DNA from: Notolepis coatsorum
Lineage: Eukaryota; Chordata; Actinopteri; Aulopiformes; Paralepididae
DNA length: 64,000 nucleotides
Reading direction: 5' to 3'
Assembly (NCBI GenBank): GCA_963971535.1
Contig: OZ020594.1
Location: 118,145,127 to 118,209,126, forward strand
The notes beneath the pieces are model-generated. The model was not told where the DNA came from. It did not search any database and was given only the letters and a program-made list of their open reading frames with translations. The position numbers and the translations under genes are program-made. Positions 19,297-30,420 of this stretch are shown in pieces. Each line of letters opens with the position of its first letter. The stretch's first letter is position 1.

Positions 19297-20204
19297 CACT
19301 ATTGGGACCGGCCACGTATAAATACGTGTTTCGAATCCATGCGTTGTGGACCAGAGGCACGTATATAGCCGTGGCAAGTTGTTAGTTTTATCAAGATCCC
19401 CGATCGACTCCCCGATCGACTCTGCATATCTACCCTCGGCAACATGCAATACCGGCCAGATCCTCTTAGGGGCGCCATCGCTCCACTGCAGTATCATTGT
19501 GGGCGAGTGGATTTTTGGCCTCCAACGGAGTATCATATTACTCTGATCCCAAAGCAACATCATGCGCAGTGTATCACGTTTCGAATCGCAGATCTCTCCA
19601 TGGAATAAGGGGATTTATCATCAACCAATGGACATATCGATCTACCAGATGCCGATCGATAACGGGGAAATGCTGTAGGATATCCCACGGGCTGACGGTA
19701 AGACCTTATTCACCTAAATTACAGCCGGAACAGACATTGTTGTGAGACGCAAGCATTCGATCAGTGAATGTGGCTACTTACACGGACACTCTATTGGTAA
19801 TCAATAATACTAATCGACGTTCCCTGCCGCCCCCCTTTCATCCATAGATGCTATGGGATAGTCCAGATCATAAGCAGTTTGTCATTAGCATATATACAAC
19901 AGAAATGCTGTTGAATATAACGTTAGTAGCCTTTAGCTCTATAAGTAGCTTTCCAGCAAATATATGAGACGAAATCTGCGATAAAGCTTATATTCACGGC
20001 GCTATAAAATGACAACCTATTGATTGATTTTTTCTTTTCTTTAAGCCATTATGAAGGGACGGTTTATGAACTCAAGTGACAATGAGAATGGACAGATAGC
20101 AATACTATAAAGTATAGATATAGCTCTACAAAGACACATCGGTTTGTTGACAAACCTTGGTCCTCTAGCACCATATTAGACGGCGCCGAACGGTCGTCAA
20201 AGTG
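19297..20204. mobile_element. piggyBac-like non-autonomous element
   Basis: TTAA flanks both ends (19293-19296 and 20205-20208), the target of piggyBac transposons. The terminal sequences are imperfect inverted repeats, CACTATTGGGACCGG and CACTTTGACGACCG. There is no long transposase frame in 908 bp. A related left end follows a TTAA at 29378-29381. Confidence 0.65.
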
Positions 20205-20444
20205 TTAATGCCACTCAGAATTAAATTTAATACCAATTTCACAACAAAAATCATGCAACAACACCAATTAGTTTAAGTTTAGGGACACATTGGTCCAAAG
20301 ATGTTTATTAAAACATAACTTGGAAACTTAAGGAGTAACTGGATTGGATGAATTTCAACAAAGGGGTGACCAAACATAAATAGCAAATATAGCTATACAA
20401 AATATACCAGGGGCCAAGCAGCAAGTGCAACAGCCACATTTCCG
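20205..20444. other. No recognisable gene
   Basis: AT-rich sequence between the piggyBac-like element and a small tandem repeat. Confidence 0.4.
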
Positions 20445-20572
20445 TCGGAACACATACTACCATAGGACTGATACCTGTAAGAACACATGACTATCACCAT
20501 AGGACTGATACCTGTCAGAACACATGACTTACCATAAGACTGATACCTGTCAGAACACATAACTATTACCAC
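20445..20572. repeat. Short minisatellite, about 3 copies
   Basis: Three imperfect units of about 41 bp sharing 'ccata(g/a)gactgatacctgt' and 'agaacacatgact'. Confidence 0.7.
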
Positions 20573-20825
20573 CCTCCCCAGGGTATCAAAAAAGTCAACC
20601 AACAAACAAGATTCTTGTGCCGGATCTCCTCTGGTAAACAAGAATACCCTGAAGACTCTAACAGGAGCACTCATTCAAGGGTACTACGACTATGCTTGCA
20701 CCTCATGGTACCAAAGCACCTCAAAGGCCCTAAAAACAAGATTACAAACATCACAAAACAAACTGGTCAGACTACTGCACAACCTCACTCCTAAAACCCA
20801 CTTTACCCCTGCCCACATTCAAAAC
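20573..20825 (+). pseudogene. LINE D RT C-terminal fragment
   Basis: In plus orientation the frames give KKVNQQTRFLCRISS, then GALIQGYYDYACTSWYQ and SKALKTRLQTSQNKLVRL after a one-base slip. This corresponds to the thumb/C-terminal region of the LINE at 48566-52650, whose frame at 49481-49732 reads KKVNQRTRFLYRISS. Confidence 0.65.
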
Positions 20826-20864
20826 CGATCTTTTTGTTTTTGTGGTTTGGTTGAATGAAACCTT

Positions 20865-20978
20865 TGTTTAACAGATTGCAGAATGGGTACAATACAGTAC
20901 GGCTCAATACACACAATTGTTAAGACCAGAGAAAGACGTTTGTCTTGTTTACATCAGGGTCCCCTATTTTCAATTCAT
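20865..20978 (-). repeat. LINE D 3' UTR fragment
   Basis: Matches the 3' end of LINE D ('ttaacagattgcagaatggg' to 'ttttcaattcat') but in opposite orientation to the adjacent RT fragment, so two insertions or an inversion are involved. Confidence 0.7.
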
Positions 20979-22045
20979 AGTGACATTTATGACACTCAAC
21001 ATACTTGACATCTGTTACATATACGATATGAAAAATATACTGTACTGTCATGATTCTACCAGCTCTCGGTCGTTCTTCCCGCCTATTGCAGAAGAATCAT
21101 AGAACAGCTTCTAACAGAGTAGCGTTTTCCAAGGATATCATGTATAATAAGCCCACGTATCTCACCTTGTTGAGCAATCAAACACCGTTAAACACGGCCG
21201 GATCTGAAATCCGTTATTAACAACGATATAGAGGTCCAATATACTATAGTCAAAATTTACGGTCCCTGAACAACCGTGTTTCTCTACCCGCCTATCTGTA
21301 ATGACAATAGCTAACCTAACCTGACTATATCGGTTCCAGGAAGTTAATGAACGCAGGTCTAGTCAGTGTGAACTTGGAATTAATACAATGATACTCGGGG
21401 CAAATCCTATCACGGTCTTAATACTAGCATCTCGGTCCTACTTCCCGCCTATTTGCAGAAAAAAAACATAGAACGGATTCGAATCAAGTAACGTTTCCAA
21501 GAATCTCACTACTAACACGCCATACGTATAATAATAAGTCGGTCCTCTTACCAACAGTATATATCTTCTAAGTCAGCCAGCCCCTGGTCACAACATATTA
21601 GTTGCACCCTCTTGGTCCTAACTAGGAAATCTACATTCCCATTGCACATACTTTTAGCTAGTCTCTGGTTAAAACTCAGTCAGGGTTTAGTACACTTCGA
21701 CCCAGTACATATTTTAGCTAGTGTCTATAACACTCAGGGAACAGGTACCATTAACCCAGCAAATCTTTCCTTCACACCTGAGGAAGACCGGGGTACACGT
21801 GTTCCCCGTAACGATTCACAATACAAATCAGATATATTAATGCACATTACTCTCACTCAGCCATGATCTCAATATTGACAACATACCGTAATATTCACCT
21901 GGCACAGCGAAAAGCGGGAAGGTTTTAATTCCTTGCCATATATTTGGTCGACCATTCTATTATACTCACTTTTCTCTGTATAGATGAAACAATACAGCAC
22001 GCCGGGAGGACGCAAAGAGTCCGTCACAAGTTCGTAGACGCCAAT
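20979..22045. other. Unassigned, with an internal diverged duplication
   Basis: Two related blocks, about 21050-21165 and 21425-21545, both contain 'tctcggtc...cttcccgcctat(t)tgcagaa' and 'cgt.ttccaagga/aat'. If the LTR at 22046-22374 is real, this would be its internal side, but no gag or pol frame is visible. Confidence 0.4.
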
Positions 22046-22374
22046 TGTGGGATATTGTGGATATCCTGAACGTTCTCAGTCAACCAAGGTTCAGTTAATA
22101 ACGAGGTTTATTAACCAGACAGATAGAATTATACACATAGTATTAGAGAGAATGGCTGATCAGGTGATCAGCTGAAAATGACCCAGGTAGAGACCCCAAA
22201 TGCTGTCGGGAGAAGCCCTATATAGTGAAAAGGGGGGGGGAGGATGGTCCCATTTGATAGGTCAAATGGGTGGGGGGGGGGGAGAGACACAGGATAGGGG
22301 ACAAAGGGGAGGGGAGGGGGGGTGTCTTTACATGAGAGTTGGGGAATCAATATATTATTCCACACAGCCCTACA
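22046..22374 (-). mobile_element. Candidate LTR (solo or partial element)
   Basis: Read on the minus strand the block begins TGTAGGGCTGTG and ends ATATCCCACA. It has a TATA box CTATATAGGG (22216-22225) and AATAAA (22107-22112) in order and at LTR-like spacing. The adjacent ATTGGCGTCTACGAAC resembles a primer site region. No second copy or target duplication was found. Confidence 0.4.
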
Positions 22375-22664
22375 AGTACAATTAGTTATTGCACACTACA
22401 TCACCCCTGAGTGGAACATGGAAAGCCAAACTTCCCCCCACTGTACCGAAAACCTGTACCGAACTTCAAAACCGAGGTACATACCGAACCGTGGTTTTTG
22501 TGTACCGTTACACCCCTATGTCCCGTTGTTTACTTTGTAAAACCACACACATGGAGGATGATCTACGGAGTTGATTTATAAAAAATAAAAAAATTATATC
22601 CTGCTTTCGTGGAAACATGTGCCAAACCTTGTCATACCATTGCCATTGTCCTTTTCCAGCTACA
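22375..22664. other. Probable hAT terminus remnant
   Basis: The sequence 'gtaccgaac...gaggtacataccgaac...gtgtaccgttacacccct' at about 22440-22530 is the terminal motif of a widespread fish hAT MITE. Only one end is identifiable. No gene is seen. Confidence 0.4.
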
Positions 22665-24282
22665 GAGAAAGCTCGGCCTCTCTGTGTGGAACGCCTGGTG
22701 CGGGGGATGGTGAGGAGGTCTGAGTTGGAGTAGGTCGGTCAGGTAGGAAGGGATCAACCCGTGCAGGGATTTGTAGGTGAGGAGGAGGCTCTTCAAGTTC
22801 AAGTTCTTTAATAGTTGTCATACAGAAGTACAGAATACTTTCATACAAAATGCTTCTTACTGTTACGCTCCAGAGACTGTGCTAGACAAGATAGTATCAA
22901 ATAACATAATAACATAATATAGCATGTAATTTAGAAGAAGAAAAATGAGGTCACAGTGTTCGGTATAGACATATGTACAATGTTCTGAGTTACCATATAA
23001 TATACAATACTATGCAGTGTACTAATGTACAGTACTATCTAGTGCAAAGCAGAAATGGGATGAGGTACAATTTTAGGTACAATTTACAGTAAGGTGTACG
23101 AGTTGTAGTGCAATCCTTCATCCATAAATATAAAGTGTGGGGAGTGGGTGCTACAGTGTGTTTGTTTAAAGTGGGTGTGTGCTATAAAGTGTGTGGAGTG
23201 GGTGCTACAGTGTGTTTGTTTAAAGTGAGTGTGTGCGTGTGGATGTGTGTGCTATGTGCGTTTGGTGGTTGTTGTTGTGTAGTGTTCATTCATTGTTCGT
23301 TTAGCAGCCTGATGGCCTGGGGATAGAAGCTTCTTCTGAGTCTTTCTGTGCTCGCCTTGAGACTCCGGTATCGCTTGCCTGACCGCAGCAGTTCAAAGAG
23401 GCAGTTGTTCGGGTGACTGGAGTCTTTAATGATTCTCTTAGCCTTGCCCTTGCAACGCTTGTTGTAAATGTTCTCGAGGGTGGGGAGCCCCCCTCCAATT
23501 GTGCGTTCGGCTGAACGTGTCACTCTTTGTAGTCTGCTTCGGTCTTGTGCAGTGCTATTCCCAAACCAGGAGGTGATGTTGCCGGTCAAGATGCTCTCTA
23601 TTGTACATAAGTAGAAGTTCTTAAGGATCTTCTGACTGACTTGGAACTTCCTTAGGCGCCTGAGGAAGTAGAGGCGTTGTCGTGCCTTCTTCACAACACT
23701 GTCAATGTGTGTGGTCCATGTCAAGTCCTCGGATATGTAGGCTCCGAGGTACTTAAAGCTGTTGACTATCTCAACCGGTGCCCCGTCGATGCTGAGGGGG
23801 CTGTAGTCCTTGACCCCCGACCTCCTGAAGTCCACAATCATCTCCTTTGTTTTGCTGACGTTCAGGGAGAGGCTGTTTTCCTGGCACCATCCCGCCAGGA
23901 CCTTGACCTCTTCCAGGTAGGCCCTCTCGTCGTTGGCAGAGATCAGGCCCACCACCACTGTGTCGTCAGCAAATTTGATGATTGTATTGCTACTCCGCTG
24001 AGCCACACAGTCGTGTGTGTACAGGGAGTAGAGGAGGGGACTCAGAACACAGCCCTGGGGGGCCCCTATGTTGAGGGTGATGGATGAGGAGGTGCAGTTG
24101 CCTGCTCTCACCACTTGTAGGGGATTCGGTAGTTGATGGGGAGCCAGTGGAGTTTTTGCAGGGTGGGGGTGATGTGCTGCCAGGGTTTGGTGTGCGTGAG
24201 GACCCTTGCAGCCGAGTTTGACGTGTTCAGCGCTGCTTCTTCCTTTCACGGTTGATTTTGTCATCGAATGCCTCCCACTCAC
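22665..24282 (-). pseudogene. LINE A fragment, split by LINE B
   Basis: Two short pieces of one LINE RT C-terminus flank another LINE. At 24250-24115 the minus strand reads NSAARVLTHTKPWQHITPTL and LHWLPINYRI. At 22796-22668 it continues LLLTYKSLHGLIPSYLTDLL. In intact relatives these blocks are adjacent, so the 1.3 kb between them (22797-24114) is a later insertion. The same family is represented at 47835-48060. Confidence 0.6.
22797..24114 (-). mobile_element. LINE B, 5'-truncated, with intact RT palm
   Basis: The open frame 23290-24282 carries, from about residue 60, GAPQGCVLSPLLYSLYTHDC, the catalytic FADD (residues 104-107), then LSLNVSKTKEMIVDFR, SFKYLGAYISEDLTW and a C-terminus ending FYPQAIRLLNEQ. 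This is a Jockey-superfamily LINE polymerase lacking its endonuclease and RT fingers. The first about 56 residues of the open frame are LINE A sequence read out of frame. The 3' UTR (22797-23290) ends in (GAACTT)n on the sense strand. A second, shorter copy of this tail lies at 26189-26428. Confidence 0.7.
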
Positions 24283-24469
24283 TAATATGAAAAAGCATAA
24301 TATATAGAAAATGTAAAAAAGTTTGACAATGCAATATTCTGGTAATTCTACACTGTACCACTATACATAGTTAGGTCTAATAGCGATATGACCAGGACAA
24401 CACATACTGTGACAAAGAAAATTCAAAATGGACATTTAAAAGAGAAAATGTTTCAGATAATAAAAACAA

Positions 24470-24584
24470 ATCTGATGATTAGGATCATGTTGGCATGCCT
24501 TTTGTCGACATCTGGGGTCCAGAAGATTTCTTCAGCCCTCCTACTGGTGACCTCATTGACTGCTGCAATAGCGCTTATAGTGGC
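24470..24584 (-). CDS. Possible exon (unidentified)
   Basis: Acceptor CTCCATGACAG then ATISAIAAVNEVTSRRAEEIF and WTPDVDKRHANMIL on the minus strand. No clear donor was located and the protein is not recognised. Confidence 0.22.
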
Positions 24585-24689
24585 CTGTCATGGAGAGAGA
24601 AGATTGTTAGGAAACATCAGTTTACCCCTTGAGACAAAGGCTAGTAAATTAGCCCCTGGATCATGCATTCTTTTTCAATAACTGCACAC

Positions 24690-25010
24690 CTAAATCAAAT
24701 CAAATCAAATTTATTTATAAGGCCCGACAACACACGTTAATGTCCCCATGGGCCGTACAGGTCTTTTTTAAACAAGTCAAGAAGAAAACATAACAATAAG
24801 TCAAGAACAGAACAAGAACACCATAAGGTCCAAAAAATTTAAGATAAATGAAAGAATGCAAGCACTCCCAGACATACCCCACGCAAAGGTAAGGAAAAAC
24901 TCACTAAAACCTAACCATAGGGAAAAATGCTCCACAGGCAGTGTGGAGGAGAGAAACCTTAGAAGGGCCATTCACCTCCACACATTAGAATTGAAATCTC
25001 AACAAAGGCT
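24690..25010 (-). repeat. LINE-type 3' tail
   Basis: Starts with (AATCA)n and 'aatttatttataa' and runs through an A-rich stretch to 'aggagagaaaccttagaagggcc', the layout of fish L2-type 3' UTRs. No coding part is attached. Confidence 0.45.
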
Positions 25011-25832
25011 TGTTTCATTCTCCTGTAAGATATTAACTTGAGACACATTGACCCCACACAATTTGTATTACAGCATTGTCTGATTCATTGAGTAAATGAG
25101 GAGAAATACATAGTACATACATAGTGAAAAGTAAAAATATCATACAAAATCACCTCAGGCAGCAAGACTTCAAGGATATAGGCTACATTATCCAGGATGG
25201 GTACAGATGAGACTGTGCTGGCCAGGATGTTTGACAAGATGTTTGACAAGAAGTCAAACACTGCTTTGATGCCCGTCGTCCTGAAAATAGACTGGGGCAC
25301 ACGTTGACCATGACTGCTTCTTGCTTGGTGACCTCTGGATGTACTTCTGCAACCAGTTTGACGGTTCTCTGCCACTTACGACGGCCTGAGAGTACAGAAA
25401 AGCAATGTGAGAGAATCGTCCAGGATCAAATCATTGTAGACAGTCAGATAGGCTTGGTAAACACAGATTTGGCAACAGGTGCCAACATACTGTACCTTAG
25501 GTGTTCTTTAGTCCGATGTGCTGTGATGATTAAGTCCACCAGCTTTTTTTTGTTCAGCACTGCGGTCCATGGCAACCTGGAGGTGTTGTGCGATACTGCT
25601 AGTAATCCTTGAAGTCCGAGGCACCCTGTAAAAGGGTTGTAGCCGTCCTTGGAGCAGACACCTCGACTCCCTGGTCCTGTGGGCAAACCTCTTGCCGTGC
25701 CTTTCAAATTAAGAAAAACAATTATCAGTGGAATTACCGACGCAAAGCAAAATTCTGACTGAAAACAAATGACAGCCGATATGTAACGAAGGTTTATTTT
25801 ATTTTTTGTATTTTTTTTTAGATAAAAAGTCA
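25011..25832. other. Unassigned, possible exon at 25160-25385 (minus)
   Basis: After an acceptor-like CTCTCAG at 25386, the minus strand reads RRKWQRTVKLVAEVHPEV, TKQEAVMVNVCPSLFSGRRA, then changes frame. A second open block, GLPTGPGSRGVCSKDGYNPF, lies at about 25680-25450. Neither was recognised. They may be parts of a DNA transposon gene or a host gene. Confidence 0.25.
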
Positions 25833-25917
25833 GTTTAATTGATAAAAAAATACATAAAACACAACAATCATATACATAAAGATTAAAACACAATTGTATA
25901 TACAGGTTAAAAAGGGC
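25833..25917 (-). repeat. Short dispersed repeat (copy at 48425-48530)
   Basis: Shares 'aattgat...aaaaaatacataaaa', 'caacaatcat(a/g)tacataaag' and 'tacaggttaaaa' with 48425-48530. It follows the stop codon of the coiled-coil frame below, consistent with a transposon 3' UTR. Confidence 0.6.
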
Positions 25918-26028
25918 AGAGCTCTGTGGGCGTGGCTGGTTCTGGAGATGAGGACATGTCCACGGAGGAGGGAGGACCGGGACACTTGGAGAGCAGGGGG
26001 TTTGGGGTGGGACGTTCCTCGGTCTCCT

Positions 26029-26590
26029 TCAGCTGATGTCTGTGCGGGGAAGCAGGTCCATAACAGCTGCTGGTCCTCCCTCTTCCTCCTCAGCCTCGTC
26101 ATCATCCTCCTGGCCCCCAGGCCCCTTAGGAGGCCTCTGGCCCTGCATCTTGAGCTCCTGGATGGTGTAGTGGAGGAGGCGGCGCTTCCTCAAGTTCAAG
26201 TTCAAGTTCTTTAATAGTTGTCATACAGAAGTACAGAATACTTTCATACAAAATGCTTCTTACTGTTACGCTCCAGAGACTGTGCTAGACAAGATAGTAT
26301 CAAATAACATAATATAGCATGTAATTTAGAAGAAGAAAAATGAGGTCACAGTGTTCGGTATAGACATATGTACAATGTTCTGAGTTACCATATAATATAC
26401 AATACTATGCAGTGTACTAATGTACAGTCCCTCAGCTGGGCGATCTCCCTTTTCTGGGCCATAGTGTCCCTCAGCTGGGCCCCCTCGTCCCTCAGCTGGG
26501 CCTCCTCGTCCCTCAGCTGAGATCGTGTCTCTCTCAGGAGTTCAATAAGCCTCCTTTGGGACTGTATACAGGAGCAGCCTGTTCAGATAG
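26029..26590 (-). pseudogene. Coiled-coil gene C-terminus split by LINE B tail
   Basis: The minus strand carries RRLIELLRETRSQLRDEEAQ followed by repeated QLRD units (26590-26429). It resumes at 26188 as RRRLLHYTIQELKMQGQRPP and GGQEDDDEAEEEGG, ending MDLLPRTDIS and a stop at 26029-26031. Heptad-like QLRD repeats predict a coiled coil, followed by an acidic tail. Such tails occur in Myb/SANT-like accessory proteins of PIF/Harbinger transposons, but no SANT domain is visible, so that assignment is speculative. The 240 bp between is a LINE tail. Confidence 0.4.
26189..26428 (-). mobile_element. LINE B, short 3' copy
   Basis: Identical in order to the LINE B 3' UTR at 22797-23035, starting with (TTCAAG)n, and almost without substitutions. 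It lies inside the coiled-coil frame, so it is a recent insertion. Confidence 0.8.
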
Positions 26591-27505
26591 TTGGCCCTCT
26601 TCAGTGGGAATTAAGTTGCAGCAAACCTGTTCATGGAGATGAAGAAGCAGAGCTGTAACGAAGGTTTCATATCATTGCTTCAACACATGTTGACTAATTA
26701 TACTCCAAGATATAAAAAAGCAACAAAGTAAAAAAGTAAAGTCACTATTAATCCCATTGCTGGGAAATTGGGCGACCACTTTACCAACTCTAGCTGACCT
26801 GGATCAGGAAATGAACTGTAGTTGTACGTGTTTTCTAGCAACACACCAAAGACTAAACTGTAACATACCCCTCAGTTTGGAAGCGCTCCATTAGTAGAGT
26901 ACACCACCACTCACGAATTGAGTTCATGTCCAACAAAAAATCACACATGACAAACAATAACATGGGTTTATCATTAATGGCAAATGAGTTGTACAATTGA
27001 GCTATATTGGTAGGCAATGGCATGATGTCATGAGAATGATGTGAACTGGTATTTTAAGTAATTGCAATCACAAGTATCTCTGCTTGCAAGTTGTGCAATA
27101 TGTGTTACATACAGTAGGCCCTTTACTTTGGTTGGAAATACAGACCTCTGTGAACTGGAACCGGGTGTTGGCAACAATGCAAAGGGTGTACTGAAAAAAG
27201 GGGTGGGGGAAGAGCGCTTTTAATTTCCTAACTCCACTAAAACGTGGTGCATCCAGCAGCAGACTCATCTCATCTCCTGGGTAGATGTAGTGCAGTCTTA
27301 ACCTAAGGCCCAAGCTGTTTTTTTTTAACATGCATTTTTTATTTCTATTGGCTTTTTGGGCATATTGGACCCTAATTAGAATAAAATCATCTTTTTATAT
27401 GATTTACTTTTAGAGAACAATGATGTCCACATATGTGGATTCTTGGTCCGAATTTCCATAAAACCCAATTTAGTCACCATTGTGTAATGGAATGAAAAAC
27501 TCTTT
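26591..27505. other. No recognisable gene
   Basis: AT-rich sequence. The open frame at 27068-27331 on the minus strand has no recognisable family and no splice borders. Confidence 0.4.
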
Positions 27506-27507
27506 AT

Positions 27508-28411
27508 AGGCCTGGGTTAGAGGCTGGAGGCCTGGGTTAGAGGCTGGAGGCCTGGGTTAGAGGCTGGAGGCCTGGGTTAGAGGCTGGAGGCCTGGGTTAG
27601 AGGCTGGAGGCCTGGGTTAGAGACTGGAGGCTGGAGGCCTGGGTTAGAGGCTGAAGGCCTGGGTTAGAGGCTGAAGGCCTGGGTTAGAGGCTGGAGGCCT
27701 GGGTTAGAGGCTGGAGGCCTGGGTTAGAGACTGGAGGCTGGAGGCCTGGGTTAGAGGCTGGATGCCTGGGTTAGAGGCTGGAGGCCTGGGTTAGAGACTG
27801 GAGGCTGGAGGCCTGGGTTAGAGGCTGGAGGCCTGGGTTAGAGGCTGGAGGCTGGAGGCCTGGGTTAGAGACTGGAGGCTGGAGGCCTGGGTTAGAGGCT
27901 GGAGGCCTGGGTTAGAGGCTGGAGGCCTGGGTTAGAGGCTGGAGGCCTGGGTTAGAGGCTGGAGGCCTGGGTTAGAGGCTGGAGGCCTGGGTTAGAGGCT
28001 GGAGGCTGGATGCCTGGGTTAGAGGCTGGATGCCTGGGTTAGAGGCTGGATGCCTGGGTTAGAGGCTGGAGGCCTGGGTTAGAGACTGGAGGCTGGAGGC
28101 CTGGGTTAGAGGCTGGAGGCCTGGGTTAGAGGCTGGAGGCCTGGGTTAGAGACTGGAGGCTGGATGCCTGGGTTAGAGGCTGGATGCCTGGGTTAGAGGC
28201 TGGAGGCCTGGGTTAGAGACTGGAGGCTGGATGCCTGGGTTAGAGGCTGGATGCCTGGGTTAGAGGCTGGAGGCCTGGGTTAGAGGCTGGAGGCCTGGGT
28301 TAGAGGCTGGAGGCCTGGGTTAGAGGCTGGAGGCCTGGGTTAGAGGCTGAAGGCCTGGGTTAGAGACTGGAGGCCTGGGTTAGAGGCTGGAGGCCTGGGT
28401 TAGAGGCTGGT
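27508..28411. repeat. 20-bp minisatellite
   Basis: About 43 units of AGGCCTGGGTTAGAGGCTGG. Higher-order variation is present: inserted 'actggaggctgg' and G-to-A/T variants recur in blocks, showing local reduplication. No frame of interest. Confidence 0.95.
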
Positions 28412-28635
28412 AGACCCCAATTCAGCAGCGTACACAATTTGACATAAGAGCTAAAAAGTGCTGTCCACGCATGTGACCACTAAGCCTTAAGAGGTTAAGT
28501 GTTATATGTAATGTTCTGTGTCTTCAATAGAAGACTTAATATATATATTCAAGGGTAAAACCAATGTATACCAATATGAAACAATCTTACCATAAGCATA
28601 CAAATCCCACAGTCAATTAAAAAAAATTGTCGTGG
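28412..28635. other. No recognisable gene
   Basis: AT-rich spacer between the minisatellite and the duplicated exon-border segment. Confidence 0.4.
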
Positions 28636-28812
28636 AATGAACATGTGCTAGAAATGAAATAAAAGTTATTAATGCCCATGAAGAAAAGAAAATGGGGGCT
28701 TTATACATATGTTATCTTACAACATAACAATGATGGCAGAAATCATGGGGGATAATAGTAATGACTGTATTAGCTTTTCACCTGCAAATCATAGGCCGTC
28801 GTCTCAGTCCAG
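28636..28812. repeat. Duplicated exon-border segment, copy 1
   Basis: 177 bp matching 44588-44764 with at most a few differences. It contains intron-side sequence plus the last about 31 bp of the exon annotated at 44734-45007, including the donor. Confidence 0.85.
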
Positions 28813-28953
28813 TTTTGCTCAAGGACACAAAATATTCACAACATTATTATAAATATAATAACCACATGTGGGGCATGAATTTATTTATTAAAAAAGTTAC
28901 AATTACACATTGTTACATAGATATCATACATATCAATAAACAACAAAAGGGGT

Positions 28954-29080
28954 TTATTGTGCAGGGCGGTAGAGCTGCTGGGCTCTGGTGAAACCCATCT
29001 CGTCTTCCTCCAACGCCTGCTGGGTCAGGATGTTCTGGTAGGAGACCAGAGAGGAGAGCTCCAACAACTCTGAGAAGCCT
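28954..29080 (-). CDS. Candidate terminal exon (unidentified host gene)
   Basis: A long pyrimidine tract and acceptor (GTGCTCCACCAG) precede GFSELLELSSLVSYQNILTQ, then QALEEDEMGFTRAQQLYRPA and Gln, with a TAA stop at 28954-28956 that overlaps an AATAAA. The frame needs two bases from the previous exon. A polypyrimidine tract, a clean frame and the stop/polyA arrangement make this one of the better host-exon candidates. A small segment of another exon (copy at 28636-28812) lies just downstream, so the locus may be rearranged. I do not recognise the protein. Confidence 0.45.
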
Positions 29081-29377
29081 CTGGTGGAGCACAGGAGGAC
29101 AGACGAGAGGAGGACAGACAGATGGATAGAGGAGGACAGACAGATGGTTAGAGGAACAGAAGAATGTCTGATCAGAATTTTAAATACATTCATAGCATTA
29201 ACTTTTATAAAGTAACCCTAACCCATAAATCATTTCAGATTTGACGGATTGAAGACAGTAGAACCAGACTGACCAGGGTTCCCACTCTGTTTTGAGAAAT
29301 CATTATCCAGTAGTTTTTCTTGATAATCCAGTGCCCTCATTTATCAACAATTCTTAGAAAGTGTTCTATTTTCGTAC
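29081..29377. other. Intron-like sequence, no gene seen
   Basis: Carries repeats of 'ggaggacagacagatgg' (29095-29150), which form the pyrimidine tract of the exon above on the minus strand. Confidence 0.4.
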
Positions 29378-29381
29378 TTAA

Positions 29382-29580
29382 CACAATGGGGACCAGCCAC
29401 GTATATATACGGGTTTCGGTGCCATGCGTTGTGGACCAGAGGCACGTATATAGCCGTGGCATTTGTTATTGCTGTTATTCCATTTTAATAACCGGCTCAT
29501 GATCCCCGACCGGCTCTGCAGATCTACCCTCGTCTGTGGAATCGAGAACATGCAATACCGGCCAGATCCTCTTAGGGGCG
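29382..29580. mobile_element. piggyBac-like left end, truncated
   Basis: After TTAA (29378-29381) the sequence CACAATGGGGACCAGCCACG and the following 190 bp match 19297-19480 ('ggaccagaggcacgtatatagccgtgg', 'catgcaataccggccagatcctcttaggggcg'). It stops exactly at the foldback element beginning 29581. Confidence 0.65.
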
Positions 29581-29865
29581 TACGGTTATGTATATAACCA
29601 TAGTTATATGAGAATAGTGATGCTCTGCGTCGGACTCACTGAGGACCCCGTGGTCTTGCCTTTGTGGTGAAAGACTTGGGAAGGAGCTGTTAGTATGGCC
29701 ACACCCCTGCTTATGTAGAGGAGCGGATGGGGGTGTGGCCAGACAGATGAGGTGTGTAAAGGTGCATGTGAAAATGTATTCAGTGCTAATACTGATATGG
29801 AAGAGTATTCCGGTATGACGCAGAGCGTCACTATACTCATATAACTATGGTTATATACATAACCG
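29581..29865. mobile_element. Foldback MITE, interrupted near its right end
   Basis: Near-perfect inverted ends: TACGGTTATGTATATAACCATAG..., and CTATGGTTATATACATAACCG plus TA on the right. The last two bases are found at 41116-41117, beyond the hAT insertion. Subterminal 'gatgctctgcgtc' and 'gacgcagagcgtc' also pair. Confidence 0.75.
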
Positions 29866-30083
29866 TAGTGATGGCGAGATGAAGCTTCATGAAGCATTGA
29901 GGCTTTCCATCCAATAGTGCCACACGTGTGTTGAAGCTTCATGGTGTATTTGCTCTACTGTGCCATCAAGTGGACAATCAATGTAGAACAGGCAGAGTGA
30001 TTATAATATAATAATAATAATACCATGGTTTTGGTGTGTGAAGCTTTGATGTGATGATGATGCCAAATAAGCAAATAATATTG

Positions 30084-30290
30084 TCTGTTTTTCTAACAGA
30101 ATGATGGCAGGGACAGAGGAGAAAGTGCTTGTGTTACAACATTCTATTGTTTAATATACTGTGTTTTTCTGACAGAATGATGGCAGGGACAGAGGAGAAA
30201 GTGCTTGTGTTATTACCACATTCTATTGTTTAATATACTGTTTTTCTGACAGAATGATGGCAGGGACAGAGGAGAAGTGCTTGTTACTTC
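30084..30290. repeat. Three-copy tandem repeat near the hAT left end
   Basis: Units of about 80 bp with 'tgtttttct(a/g)acagaatgatggcaggg' and 'agaggagaaagtgcttgt'. Each contains a pyrimidine-rich stretch followed by ACAG. Confidence 0.8.
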
Positions 30291-30420
30291 ATTCATTTTT
30301 ATTTAGAAAAAGCAACTTTTCCACAGTGCTGGGGCTCAGGCGTTTTTTTATTTTTTATTTTTTTTTCGTTATTAAAAAAAATCTTTATTAAAAACACAAA
30401 AAAAACAGTCAAAAAATAAT
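30291..30420 (-). other. A-rich retroposon-like 3' tail
   Basis: On the minus strand AATAAA (30384-30389) is followed by a long A-rich run to about 30340. The arrangement resembles the T-rich left edge of the retroposon at 57265-58403. Confidence 0.45.

Noticed and set aside
23108-23326. Cys/Val-rich 72-codon plus-strand frame as a small secreted peptide
   Set aside because: It is low-complexity 'gtgtgtgctac' sequence in the LINE B 3' UTR.
25085-25375. 96-codon minus-strand frame as a membrane protein
   Set aside because: The hydrophobic part is only one of several alternative frames, and coding resemblance switches frame within it.
29581-29865. Structured non-coding RNA gene from the strong inverted repeat
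   Set aside because: The inverted ends are better explained as a foldback MITE.
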